From Akkermansia muciniphila (lineage in GTDB: Bacteria > Pseudomonadota > Gammaproteobacteria > Burkholderiales > Burkholderiaceae_C), in contig CALQKH020000003.1 of assembly GCA_943331105.2 (NCBI GenBank), forward strand, positions 62,001-126,000: a DNA stretch of 64,000 nucleotides, in the 5' to 3' direction. The position numbers were made by a program, and so were the translations under genes. How positions within the stretch are numbered: the first letter of the stretch is position 1; each line of letters starts with the position of its first letter. Below are positions 54,185 through 61,751 of this stretch, one piece after another. The notes under the pieces are model-generated. The model was not told where the DNA came from. It worked only from the letters and a program-made list of their open reading frames with translations, and made no database searches.

Positions 54185-55532
54185 TTTTCACCTCACCGTT
54201 TTCCTGCACCAACCAAGATTGGATGGCGTTGTTGTGATAGATGGATCGGGTTCCGCGCACAGCACGTAACTGTTGGTACGTGGGCTGGACATGACCGGTC
54301 TCATCTTGAGCGCGGCTTTGGATGATGGCCGGTTTGCCGTCCCACACCCAGTTGAGGTTGAATCGGGTCAGGGCCTTGGACAGCACCGGAGTTTCCAGCC
54401 GAGCTTGACGCCAGTTGCGTCCGCCATCGGTCGACACATCCACCCGTTTGATCTTGCCCTTGCCCGACCAAGCCAAGCCTGTGATGTTGTAAAAGCCTTT
54501 GTCCAGCAGCACCTGACCGCCAGAGGGCGTGGTGACCACGCTTTTGACTTCTTGAATGTTGGTGTACTGGCGCTGCAGACCATTGGGCATCAAATCAATG
54601 TAGTGAATGGCCTCGTCTTTGGCGGCGTAAGGCTTGTCACCCACCTCGACACGTCGCAAGTATTTGATCCAGCTCACGCCTTGCACACCCGGCACCACCA
54701 AACGCAGGGGATAACCGTTTTCGGGGCGCAACATTTCGCCGTTTTGGCCATAAGCCACGATGACTTCACCCGAGGTGATCAGGCTCATCGGAATGGTGCG
54801 GGTCATGGACGAACCATCGGCGCCCTCAGCCAAAACAAACTTACGTTTTTTCAGATCAGCACCTGCCAACTCGAGCAAGGTGATCAGCGGCACGCCCGTG
54901 AACTCGCTGCAAGAGATCATGCCGTGCGTGTACTGAACCGTGGGCACCGCCACGTTGCCCCATTCGGTCGCCGTATTGGCACCGCACTCGATGAAGGCGA
55001 AGCGCGAGACCGATGGCAAACGCATGATCTCGTCCATGGTAAAGACCATGTTTTTTTTGACCATGCCATTGATCATGAATCGGTGCTTGGAAGGGTCGAT
55101 GTCCCACCAGCCTTGGTGGTGCCGCTCAAAGTGCAAACCACTCGGCGTGACGATGCCAAACAAGGACTGCAGTGGCGCGAACGACACCGAAGCTTGCGTG
55201 GTTTGCGTCAACCCAGGGCTTTGGCGGCGTTGCAAGTTGGCTTCGTACTGAGAAGGCTTGCCGTAGCCTTCTGTTGCCACACCCTGTCCCAGGCCTGTGG
55301 TGTGCTCAGGGAGATTCAAAATATGGGGATCACCCCCCTCAATCGGCACCGGATTGCCCTGCGACATGGCCATGGGCACTGCGGCACCCGCAGCAGCAGC
55401 AGCAAAAGCGTTGCGGATGAAATCACGGCGGCCCTTTTTGCCCTCGGCAAAGACTTCCTTGACGCCGCTGGGGGTCAGAAAGTGTTCGGGTGCTTTTTGC
55501 ACTCTTCCTGAATTGATGGTGTCTTCGTTCAC
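54168..55532 (-). CDS. soxC: Sulfane dehydrogenase SoxC (molybdopterin)
   Basis: 454-aa sulfite-oxidase-family Mo protein. The Mo ligand Cys lies in FIECGANTATEWGN. The second half is the dimerisation domain (STDGGRNWRQA). A twin-arginine motif GRRDFIR (Arg35-Arg36) with a hydrophobic stretch gives Tat export. The start is probably GTG 55532: it has AGGAG six bases upstream and yields the usual length, whereas the frame to 55625 lacks signals. First gene of the soxCDYZAXBH operon; an 8-bp-arm dyad lies about 120 bp upstream. Confidence 0.94.
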   Translation of the reverse strand: MNEDTINSGRVQKAPEHFLTPSGVKEVFAEGKKGRRDFIRNAFAAAAAGAAVPMAMSQGNPVPIEGGDPHILNLPEHTTGLGQGVATEGYGKPSQYEANLQRRQSPGLTQTTQASVSFAPLQSLFGIVTPSGLHFERHHQGWWDIDPSKHRFMINGMVKKNMVFTMDEIMRLPSVSRFAFIECGANTATEWGNVAVPTVQYTHGMISCSEFTGVPLITLLELAGADLKKRKFVLAEGADGSSMTRTIPMSLITSGEVIVAYGQNGEMLRPENGYPLRLVVPGVQGVSWIKYLRRVEVGDKPYAAKDEAIHYIDLMPNGLQRQYTNIQEVKSVVTTPSGGQVLLDKGFYNITGLAWSGKGKIKRVDVSTDGGRNWRQARLETPVLSKALTRFNLNWVWDGKPAIIQSRAQDETGHVQPTYQQLRAVRGTRSIYHNNAIQSWLVQENGEVKNVQVS

Positions 55533-55654
55533 ACAAACTCCTGGTTCTGGGTGGGCCATCTCGACCATTTCCAAACTGCCATTCGCTGACACAGTGAGAC
55601 GAGTGGCAACAGTCAGAAACCACACGGCTCAAGCTCAAATGGTCATTAAGTCAG

Positions 55655-55676
55655 TATATTCGGATGTGCGAATATA
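55655..55676. promoter_or_regulatory. Sox operator: perfect dyad upstream of soxC
   Basis: TATATTCG (55655-55662) and CGAATATA (55669-55676) are perfect 8-bp arms with a 6-bp spacer in the soxC upstream region. Read on the minus strand the element contains TATATTCGCA, a 10-mer found again in the ArsR/RND intergenic region at 61318. Size and symmetry fit an ArsR-family dimer site of the SoxR/BigR class. Confidence 0.75.
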
Positions 55677-55743
55677 TACGATAAGCAATGAATCTGAATC
55701 AGGGATTACACGGAGACAACATTCGAGTCAGGACCAACCCTGA

Positions 55744-56067
55744 TCACTTGAATTTGTAATGGTCTCGGTTGAGAACCGCAGCCACAGAAGTCACTTCTTC
55801 CGGAAACATACCCAAGTTCAGCTGGCTGTTGCATTGCTCAACCATACCTCGCAAAAAACCAGCCGTATTGATTCGTCCCTGGGGTTTGTACATGGCGCTG
55901 CCATCGCCCCCCACTTTGGACACATGGCATGCCACGCACTTGTTTTCCGCGATCAATTTCTCACCGAGCTTGTAGTCGGCTTCTTTAAAAAAAGCGTGTT
56001 GGGCCAATGCAGCACCCGTGAACGCCACTGCGGGACTCACCACCATCAGAAACTTGATGAAGTTCAT
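55744..56067 (-). CDS. Small monoheme c-type cytochrome
   Basis: 107-aa periplasmic cytochrome. Signal peptide to about ALA-QHA and one heme motif CVACH (KCVACHVSKVGGDG). The C-terminal part is predicted helical (MVEQCNSQLNLGMFPEE). I cannot assign a Sox letter. It lies between the c551-like cytochrome and soxC, with a terminator ending 12 bp before its ATG and no strong ribosome-binding site. Expression may depend on readthrough. Likely an electron carrier for the Sox enzymes. Confidence 0.85.
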   Translation of the reverse strand: MNFIKFLMVVSPAVAFTGAALAQHAFFKEADYKLGEKLIAENKCVACHVSKVGGDGSAMYKPQGRINTAGFLRGMVEQCNSQLNLGMFPEEVTSVAAVLNRDHYKFK

Positions 56068-56079
56068 AGTATTTTCCGC

Positions 56080-56114
56080 AAAAAAAAACCGCTCAAAGTG
56101 TGCACCTCGAGCGG
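56080..56114 (-). terminator. Terminator between the two small cytochrome genes
   Basis: CCGCTC (56089-56094) pairs with GAGCGG (56109-56114); minus-strand transcripts then have nine Us (56080-56088). It follows the c551-like gene and ends 12 bp before the start of the next cytochrome. Confidence 0.8.
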
Positions 56115-56182
56115 CAAACAGAAGCCTCGAATACCCATCGCGCTTTTACATTGTCGATTCAAACAAACCGCGAATGGCTGTT

Positions 56183-56491
56183 TTACTTGGCACCCGCCAG
56201 AATCCAAGTGGCCAATGTCAGAGCATCCGCATCGCTCAAAGCGGCTTGTGCGGGCATGGGCACAGGGCCCCATTTTCCAGCACCACCAGCCTTGATGCTC
56301 TTGGCCAAATTGGCTGCTGCATCTTTCTGACCTGCATATTTTTTAGCCACATCGTTGTAGGAGGGGCCAACCATTTTTTTGTCAGCTGCGTGGCAAGCCA
56401 TGCAGTTGTTTTTCTTCGCCATGTCCAAGTTGGCAAAGGCTGGGGCAGACGTCAATGCAGCCACAGCGGCCACAGCAAAAATCAATTTCAT
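56183..56491 (-). CDS. Cytochrome c551/c552-like monoheme protein
   Basis: 102-aa class I cytochrome c. Signal peptide to about AFA-NLD; heme motif CMACH; Met ligand in GPVPMPAQ. ATG 56491 is used; a TTG codon earlier gives the longer frame. The mature protein matches the C-terminal heme domain of SoxD almost segment by segment (DKKMVGP versus DKKIVGP; PMPAQ in both). Proteins of this type accept electrons from SoxCD/SoxAX and deliver them to oxidase. A TATATTC half-site lies 24 bp upstream. Confidence 0.92.
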   Translation of the reverse strand: MKLIFAVAAVAALTSAPAFANLDMAKKNNCMACHAADKKMVGPSYNDVAKKYAGQKDAAANLAKSIKAGGAGKWGPVPMPAQAALSDADALTLATWILAGAK

Positions 56492-56514
56492 CAAAACTCC
56501 ATCAAGAGGGGGGG

Positions 56515-56522
56515 TGAATATA
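56515..56522 (-). promoter_or_regulatory. Half-site similar to the sox operator
   Basis: TGAATATA on the plus strand (TATATTCA on the minus) matches seven of eight bases of the sox dyad arm. It is 24 bp upstream of the cytochrome start, in an A/T-rich promoter-like stretch. The second arm is not evident. Confidence 0.35.
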
Positions 56523-56682
56523 ACTAATCGCTAATTTAACCGAAATCAATGCGGATCAGCACAACCCAGACCCATTTCGGCGTCAGGGATTTTACTGAGT
56601 GACGGTGATTGAAAGCGCCCATGTCATTACAGAAAAGCGGCCATCAGAGTGGCCCTTGACTCTCTTCAAAGTTGTGGCGCAC

Positions 56683-56699
56683 GAAAGGCTAAGCCTTTC
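56683..56699 (-). terminator. Hairpin after DUF2892 gene
   Basis: GAAAGGC (56683-56689) and GCCTTTC (56693-56699) form a perfect 7-bp stem with a 3-nt loop, 14 bp after the DUF2892 stop on the minus strand. No U tract follows. Confidence 0.45.
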
Positions 56700-56713
56700 A
56701 TGCAGGACGCCCA

Positions 56714-56923
56714 TCAACTGCCCGCTTGGACACCCAGTTTGCGCAAGATGGACTCCATCAGGCACCACTGCGTCAAGGCGCTTTGCAACAGGTTGGCCCC
56801 CACAAATGCCGTAAAGGCCAACCACCATTGGCTCACAAAAATGGGGCTGCCTTGAACACCCAAAGCCAAGGACAGCAAGATGAAAGTGCCTGCGACCAAA
56901 CGAACGATTTGCCAAGATTTCAT
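56714..56923 (-). CDS. DUF2892 membrane protein
   Basis: 69-aa protein with two hydrophobic helices (LVAGTFILLSLALGV and WWLAFTAFVGANLLQSAL) joined by a short loop, and a C-terminal LRKLGV motif. This is the DUF2892 family, also the membrane part of YgaP-type sulfur-transferase proteins. ATG 56923 has a GGAG ribosome-binding site; the longer frame has a spurious leader. It follows the RND permease by 35 bp in the same direction, so it belongs to that operon. Role unknown, but sulfur-linked families carry it. Confidence 0.8.
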   Translation of the reverse strand: MKSWQIVRLVAGTFILLSLALGVQGSPIFVSQWWLAFTAFVGANLLQSALTQWCLMESILRKLGVQAGS

Positions 56924-56958
56924 AATGAGTAACTCCGATGATTGAAAGAAAGGGAACA

Positions 56959-59900
56959 TCAAGCGCCGTACTTTTTACGGTACGCCACGTAGTACAAAGT
57001 CGGGATGACGACCAACGTCAATACCGTGGACACAAAGATGCCGAAGATCAGCGAGATGGCCAGACCATTGAAAATCGGGTCGTCCACAATGAAAAACGCG
57101 CCGATCATGGCCGCAAGGCCCGTGAGCATGATGGGCTGGGCGCGCGTGATGGCCGACTGCACAATGGCCCGCTTGAAGTCCAGGCCGCTGTTCACTTGCA
57201 GGTGGATGAAGTCCACCAGCAAGATTGAGTTGCGCACGATGATGCCCGCCAGCGCGATCATGCCGATCATGCTGGTAGCGGTGTACTGTGCATTCAGCAA
57301 GGCGTGGCCCGGCATCACCCCGATGATGGTCAAAGGAATCGGCGCCATGATGATGAGCGGCGTCAGGTATGAACCAAACTGCGCCACTACCAACAAATAG
57401 ATCAGGATCAGGCCCACGCCATAGGCTGCGCCCATGTCACGGAAAGTTTCGTAGGTAATTTGCGACTCGCCATCCCACTTGATGCTGTAGCCGCGCCACG
57501 CGTCTTCGGGCTGGTGGATAAAGTACTCTTCTATCCGCTCACCGTCCGGGCCTTTGATCTTCGCGATGTCGCCGCGCATCTTGAACAGGCCATACAAGGG
57601 GCTGTCCACTTTGCCGGCCATGTCGGCGTTGACAAAATTCACGGGCAGCAGGTCTTTGTGGATGATGGGTTGCTCTCGCAGCGTGTCGCTCACGGTGACC
57701 AACTCTCGCATGGCCACCACCTTGCCGGTGGCGCTTTTCACGCCCAGCTGCAGCAAGGCATCCAGATCGCCATGCAACTGCTCGGGCAGCTGAACCAAGG
57801 CGGGTACCGGGTACTTGCTGCCATCGTGCAAATAAGTCACCGACTCGCCCGCCAAACCGGCACGCAAGGTGGTCACGATGGCCTGTTGCGATACGCCCAG
57901 CACCGCAGCTTTGCGGCGGTCCACCAGCAGCAGCTTGCGAGGCGAGTCGGCAATGGAACTGTCATCGATGTCCACCACGCCATCGGTTTTTTCAAAAACG
58001 GCACGCACGGCCTTGGCCACTTGGCGACGGCCTTGGGCATCAGGCCCATAAATTTCGGCCACGATAGGCGACATCACGGGCGGGCCAGGCGGGACTTCTA
58101 CCACCTTGACGTTGGCCCCATGGCGGCGACCAATCTCTTGCATTGCCGGACGCACACGCGTGGCGATCACATGACTCTTGTCGTTACGCTCGGACTTGCC
58201 CACCAAGTTCACTTGGATGTCGCCCAACTCGGCAGCCGCACGCAGGTAGTATTGGCGCACCAAACCGTTGAAGTTGATGGGTGAGGCCGTGCCCACATAG
58301 GCCTGGTAATGCATGACCTCGGGCACGGTGGCCAGATGACCGCCCAGCTCGCGCATCACAGCAGCGGTTTTCTCCAAAGGCGTGCCTGCAGGCATGTCCA
58401 CCACCACCTGAAACTCCGACTTGTCATCAAAGGGCAGCATCTTGAGCATGACCAAACCCGTGGCGGGCAAAACCAAAGACAAGACAATCAGACTGGCCAC
58501 ACCCAGCCCCAACAGCTTGCGGTTGCGTGCACCGGTTCGCGCATCGAGCAAGGGCTTGAAGATTTTTTCGAACAGGGGTTCGAGTTTGGCGCTCAGACCG
58601 GTGTGACCGCCACCCTTTGCGCTCTCATCGTGCGCGTGGCCAGACGGCTTCATCCACATGCCCGACAACCAGGGTGTGATAACAAAGGCGATGGCCAGCG
58701 ACAACAACATGCCCAAGCTGGCATTGATCGGGATCGGGCTCATGTAGGGCCCCATCAGGCCACTCACAAAAGCCATGGGCAACAAAGCGGCGATCACGGT
58801 GAACGTGGCCAAGATGGTGGGGCCGCCGACTTCGTCCACCGCGCCAGGGATGATCTCGCGGATGGTTTTGCCGGGGTAAAGCTGCTGGTGGCGGTGGATG
58901 TTCTCCACCACCACGATCGCGTCGTCCACCAAAATGCCGATGGAAAAAATCAGCGCAAACAGCGACACGCGGTTGAGCGTGAAGCCCCAGGCCCAAGAGG
59001 CGAACAAGGTTGCGGTCAGCGTCAAGATGACCGCCACACCCACGATGGCGGCCTCGCGGCGGCCCAGCGCCATGAACACCAGAGCCACCACCGACGCGGT
59101 GGCAAACAGCAATTTCTGGATCAGCTTTTGCGCCTTGTCGTTGGCGGTTTCACCGTAATTACGGGTCTCCACCACCGCTACGCCCTCAGGGATTACGGTG
59201 CCCTGAAGTAACTCGACCCGGCGCTTGACGCCATTGGCCACATCGATGGCGTTTTCGCCCGATTTTTTGGTAATGGACAGCGTCACGGCGACGAACTCTT
59301 CACCGCCATTTTTGGCGTTGTTGCCGTGCCAGACATAACGCTCGGCGGGCATGGGGCCGTCTTTCACGCTGGCCACATCTTTCATAAAGATGGGCTTGCC
59401 CTGCACCACTTGCACCACCAGATCGGCCACATCGCTGGCTTGCGCCAGGTGTGGACCTGCCTCGACGGCCACACTCTGATTGGCACCCAACAAATCCCCC
59501 ACAGGCAAGCCCAGGTTGGCGGACTGCAAGGCCACGCGCAAGTCGTGCACCGTCACACCCGAGCCGTTCATGCGCTGTGGGTCAATTTGCACCAACACAG
59601 CTCGGCGCGGCCCGCCGATGGTGACCACATCGCGTGTGCCAGGCACGCGCTTGATGTCGGCTTCGATGCTGTGCGCCACACGCTCCAGATCAAAAGCGCT
59701 GACATCCGCGTTTTTACCGTGCAAAGTGAGGGACACGATGGGCACATCGTCGATGCCCTTGGGTTTGATCAGAGGCTCAGGCAAACCCAGGTTACGGGGC
59801 AACCAGTCAGAATTTTCGCGGATCGTGTCGTGCAATTTAACCAGCGCCTCGGTGCGCGGCACACCCACCTTGAACTGCACCGTCAGGATCGCCACGCCCG

Positions 59901-60180
59901 GGCGCGAGACCGAGTACACATGCTCCACACCGGCGATCTTGGAGAGCACCTGCTCGGCCGGGATGGCCACCATTTGCTCCACATCGCCCACCGACGCGCC
60001 CGGGAAAGGCGCAATCACGTTGGCCATGGTCACATTGATCTGCGGCTCTTCTTCGCGGGGCGTCACCATCACGGCAAATACGCCCAGCAAAAACGCCATC
60101 AGTGCCAACAAAGGCGTGATCTGCGCGCGCTGAAACATTGCCGCAATGCGTCCCGAAATGCCCATTTTTTGCTCAGTCAT
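56959..60180 (-). CDS. RND-superfamily efflux permease
   Basis: 1073-aa inner-membrane RND pump. N-terminal TM1 is followed by a periplasmic porter domain, then TM2-6 with the proton-relay motif GILVDDAIVVVENIHR, a second porter/docking half, and a C-terminal TM block ending GIFVSTVLTLVVIPTLYY. An unusual His/Gly/Asp-rich cytoplasmic insert (SGHAHDESAKGGGHTG) lies between the halves. Coupled to the adaptor gene (overlap at 60177-60180). No outer-membrane factor is encoded alongside. Its place between an ArsR regulator and sox genes suggests export of a sulfur-related or toxic compound. Confidence 0.92.
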   Translation of the reverse strand: MTEQKMGISGRIAAMFQRAQITPLLALMAFLLGVFAVMVTPREEEPQINVTMANVIAPFPGASVGDVEQMVAIPAEQVLSKIAGVEHVYSVSRPGVAILTVQFKVGVPRTEALVKLHDTIRENSDWLPRNLGLPEPLIKPKGIDDVPIVSLTLHGKNADVSAFDLERVAHSIEADIKRVPGTRDVVTIGGPRRAVLVQIDPQRMNGSGVTVHDLRVALQSANLGLPVGDLLGANQSVAVEAGPHLAQASDVADLVVQVVQGKPIFMKDVASVKDGPMPAERYVWHGNNAKNGGEEFVAVTLSITKKSGENAIDVANGVKRRVELLQGTVIPEGVAVVETRNYGETANDKAQKLIQKLLFATASVVALVFMALGRREAAIVGVAVILTLTATLFASWAWGFTLNRVSLFALIFSIGILVDDAIVVVENIHRHQQLYPGKTIREIIPGAVDEVGGPTILATFTVIAALLPMAFVSGLMGPYMSPIPINASLGMLLSLAIAFVITPWLSGMWMKPSGHAHDESAKGGGHTGLSAKLEPLFEKIFKPLLDARTGARNRKLLGLGVASLIVLSLVLPATGLVMLKMLPFDDKSEFQVVVDMPAGTPLEKTAAVMRELGGHLATVPEVMHYQAYVGTASPINFNGLVRQYYLRAAAELGDIQVNLVGKSERNDKSHVIATRVRPAMQEIGRRHGANVKVVEVPPGPPVMSPIVAEIYGPDAQGRRQVAKAVRAVFEKTDGVVDIDDSSIADSPRKLLLVDRRKAAVLGVSQQAIVTTLRAGLAGESVTYLHDGSKYPVPALVQLPEQLHGDLDALLQLGVKSATGKVVAMRELVTVSDTLREQPIIHKDLLPVNFVNADMAGKVDSPLYGLFKMRGDIAKIKGPDGERIEEYFIHQPEDAWRGYSIKWDGESQITYETFRDMGAAYGVGLILIYLLVVAQFGSYLTPLIIMAPIPLTIIGVMPGHALLNAQYTATSMIGMIALAGIIVRNSILLVDFIHLQVNSGLDFKRAIVQSAITRAQPIMLTGLAAMIGAFFIVDDPIFNGLAISLIFGIFVSTVLTLVVIPTLYYVAYRKKYGA

Positions 60181-61268
60181 GGGGCTGCTTTCGGCAGTTT
60201 TTTAACCAAGCTGACGGGGTCTGTCGCCACCTGCTCACCCACGCTCACCCCAGACAACACCTCGACGGACTGGCCAGTGGTGCGGCCCAAGCGTACCTGG
60301 CGCAAACGTGGTTGGCCTTGCGCGTCCACCACGTAAACACCTGTCATTTCGGCACGGCGCACGATGGCTGTGAGCGGCAAGAAGACGCGGCCAACTTGGG
60401 CAGCATCTTTGACCCCGTTTTGAGGCACCGCACTGGCCGAGCTGCCAGGCACCCAAACTCGGGCGAACATGCCAGGCACCAAGCCATCAACACCCGTTGG
60501 CAAAGCCATGCGCAACTGCGCAGTGTGGGTCACCGGATCCACGGTGGGCAATAGTTGCACGCTGGCCGCTGCCACACTCTTTTGGCCCGCGATCTCGTAG
60601 CGAACCGATTTCATCTGGCCGCGCACGCCTTCAATCATGGACTGCGGCACTGCCGCGCTCACGCGCATTGCCGAGGGGTCGTGCAAGGTCACCAAGGGGC
60701 GGCCCGGCATGGCCATGTCACCCAAGGTGACGGGCACATCAGACACCACCCCATTGAATGGCGCGCGCACGCTGAAAAAACCTGTCTGGGTTTGTGCCGC
60801 CCGGGTTTGGGCTTGCTGGGCTTGCACCTGTGCTTGGGCGGCTTCGTACTGGGCCTGCGTGCGGTCGAGTGCGCCTTGGCTGATGTATTGCTTTTCAAAC
60901 AACTGCTTTTGTCGCGCCAGATCTTGGCTGGCCACGCGCAAGCCCACTTGCGCTGCTTCAAGCTGGGCAGTGCTGCCCGCTACGTTTTGCTGAGCAGCGC
61001 TGGCGTCAATGCGCAGAAGCTCTTGCCCGGCCCGCACCCGGTCACCGGCCTTGACGTTCAAACTCACAATGGCTCCGGGCACTTGGGCAGACAAGGTGGC
61101 CTGTCGCACGGCCTCGACCACGGCATCCAGACTCACCTCCTGGGTCCCCGCCGTGCTGGCTTGGGCGGCCACACTTTTGACCGCTGTCTTCTCGGGATTG
61201 GCCCAAATCGGGATGCTGGTCAAAGCAGCAACTGCCATGGCCGATGCCCATATCCATTGTCTGTTCAT
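60177..61268 (-). CDS. RND periplasmic adaptor (MFP/HlyD family)
   Basis: 363-aa membrane-fusion protein. Signal peptide (ASAMAVAALTSIPIWA-NPE), a lipoyl-like beta domain (VPGAIVSLNVKAGDRVRAGQ), an Ala/Gln-rich coiled-coil hairpin (about 105-165) and beta-barrel plus membrane-proximal domains (160-340). It overlaps the permease start by 4 bp. ATG 61268 is used; the longer frame runs into the regulator's promoter. It diverges from the ArsR gene, with a TTGCG/CGCAA dyad between. Confidence 0.92.
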   Translation of the reverse strand: MNRQWIWASAMAVAALTSIPIWANPEKTAVKSVAAQASTAGTQEVSLDAVVEAVRQATLSAQVPGAIVSLNVKAGDRVRAGQELLRIDASAAQQNVAGSTAQLEAAQVGLRVASQDLARQKQLFEKQYISQGALDRTQAQYEAAQAQVQAQQAQTRAAQTQTGFFSVRAPFNGVVSDVPVTLGDMAMPGRPLVTLHDPSAMRVSAAVPQSMIEGVRGQMKSVRYEIAGQKSVAAASVQLLPTVDPVTHTAQLRMALPTGVDGLVPGMFARVWVPGSSASAVPQNGVKDAAQVGRVFLPLTAIVRRAEMTGVYVVDAQGQPRLRQVRLGRTTGQSVEVLSGVSVGEQVATDPVSLVKKLPKAAP

Positions 61269-61312
61269 TTGAGGTTTTCCAGCAAAACATCGATGTTTGC
61301 TTATTTGGTTGT

Positions 61313-61328
61313 TTGCGTATATTCGCAA
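61313..61328. promoter_or_regulatory. Operator between RND operon and ArsR gene
   Basis: TTGCG-TATATT-CGCAA: perfect 5-bp arms around a 6-bp A/T core. It contains the same TATATTCGCA 10-mer (61318-61327) as the soxC dyad, and lies between the divergent RND adaptor and ArsR genes, so ArsR self-control and control of the pump are likely. Confidence 0.7.
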
Positions 61329-61402
61329 TAATACAATAAAACAAAAAGCTCTTCAACCATTCTCAAATAATTGGCATCTTTACAATGTGCCTTGGAACAC
61401 CC

Positions 61403-61738
61403 ATGAAAGACTTACCCGCCAAAGCACTCGAACAGATTGCGGCCTATTTCCAGGCGCTGTCGGAACCGACGCGCCTGAAAATCCTGAATCTGTTGCGTGA
61501 CAAGGAGTACAACGTGGGCGAACTGGCGCAGCTATCGGGCTACTCAGCCGCCAATGTCTCACGCCACCTGTCTTATCTGGCGCAACACGGTATCGTGAAC
61601 CGCGAAAGCCGAGGGGCCAGCGTGTTCTACAAAGTCTCCGACCCTTCCATCTATGCCATGTGCGACTTGGTCTGCGCCAATATTGCCCGGCAGTATGAGA
61701 AAAACGCCGACGACAGGTCCGTTTTCACACCGCAGTGA
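61403..61738 (+). CDS. ArsR-family regulator (SoxR/BigR-like candidate)
   Basis: 111-aa winged-helix repressor. The fold reads EPTRLKILNLLRDKEYNVGELA (about 21-42) followed by the recognition helix SAANVSRHLSYLAQHG (48-63) and the beta wing. There is no metal-binding ELCVCD motif in helix 3. Two cysteines, Cys87 and Cys91 in MCDLVC near the C-terminal helix, could form a redox or polysulfide sensor. ATG 61385 (MCLGTP) is an alternative start. It diverges from the RND operon and shares an operator 10-mer with the sox operon. Confidence 0.85.
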   Translation: MKDLPAKALEQIAAYFQALSEPTRLKILNLLRDKEYNVGELAQLSGYSAANVSRHLSYLAQHGIVNRESRGASVFYKVSDPSIYAMCDLVCANIARQYEKNADDRSVFTPQ

Positions 61739-61751
61739 AGGTGGACCTCGC

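Noticed and set aside
55533..55625. 31-codon N-terminal extension of SoxC
   Set aside because: No ribosome-binding site; GTG 55532 has AGGAG at good spacing and gives the usual length.
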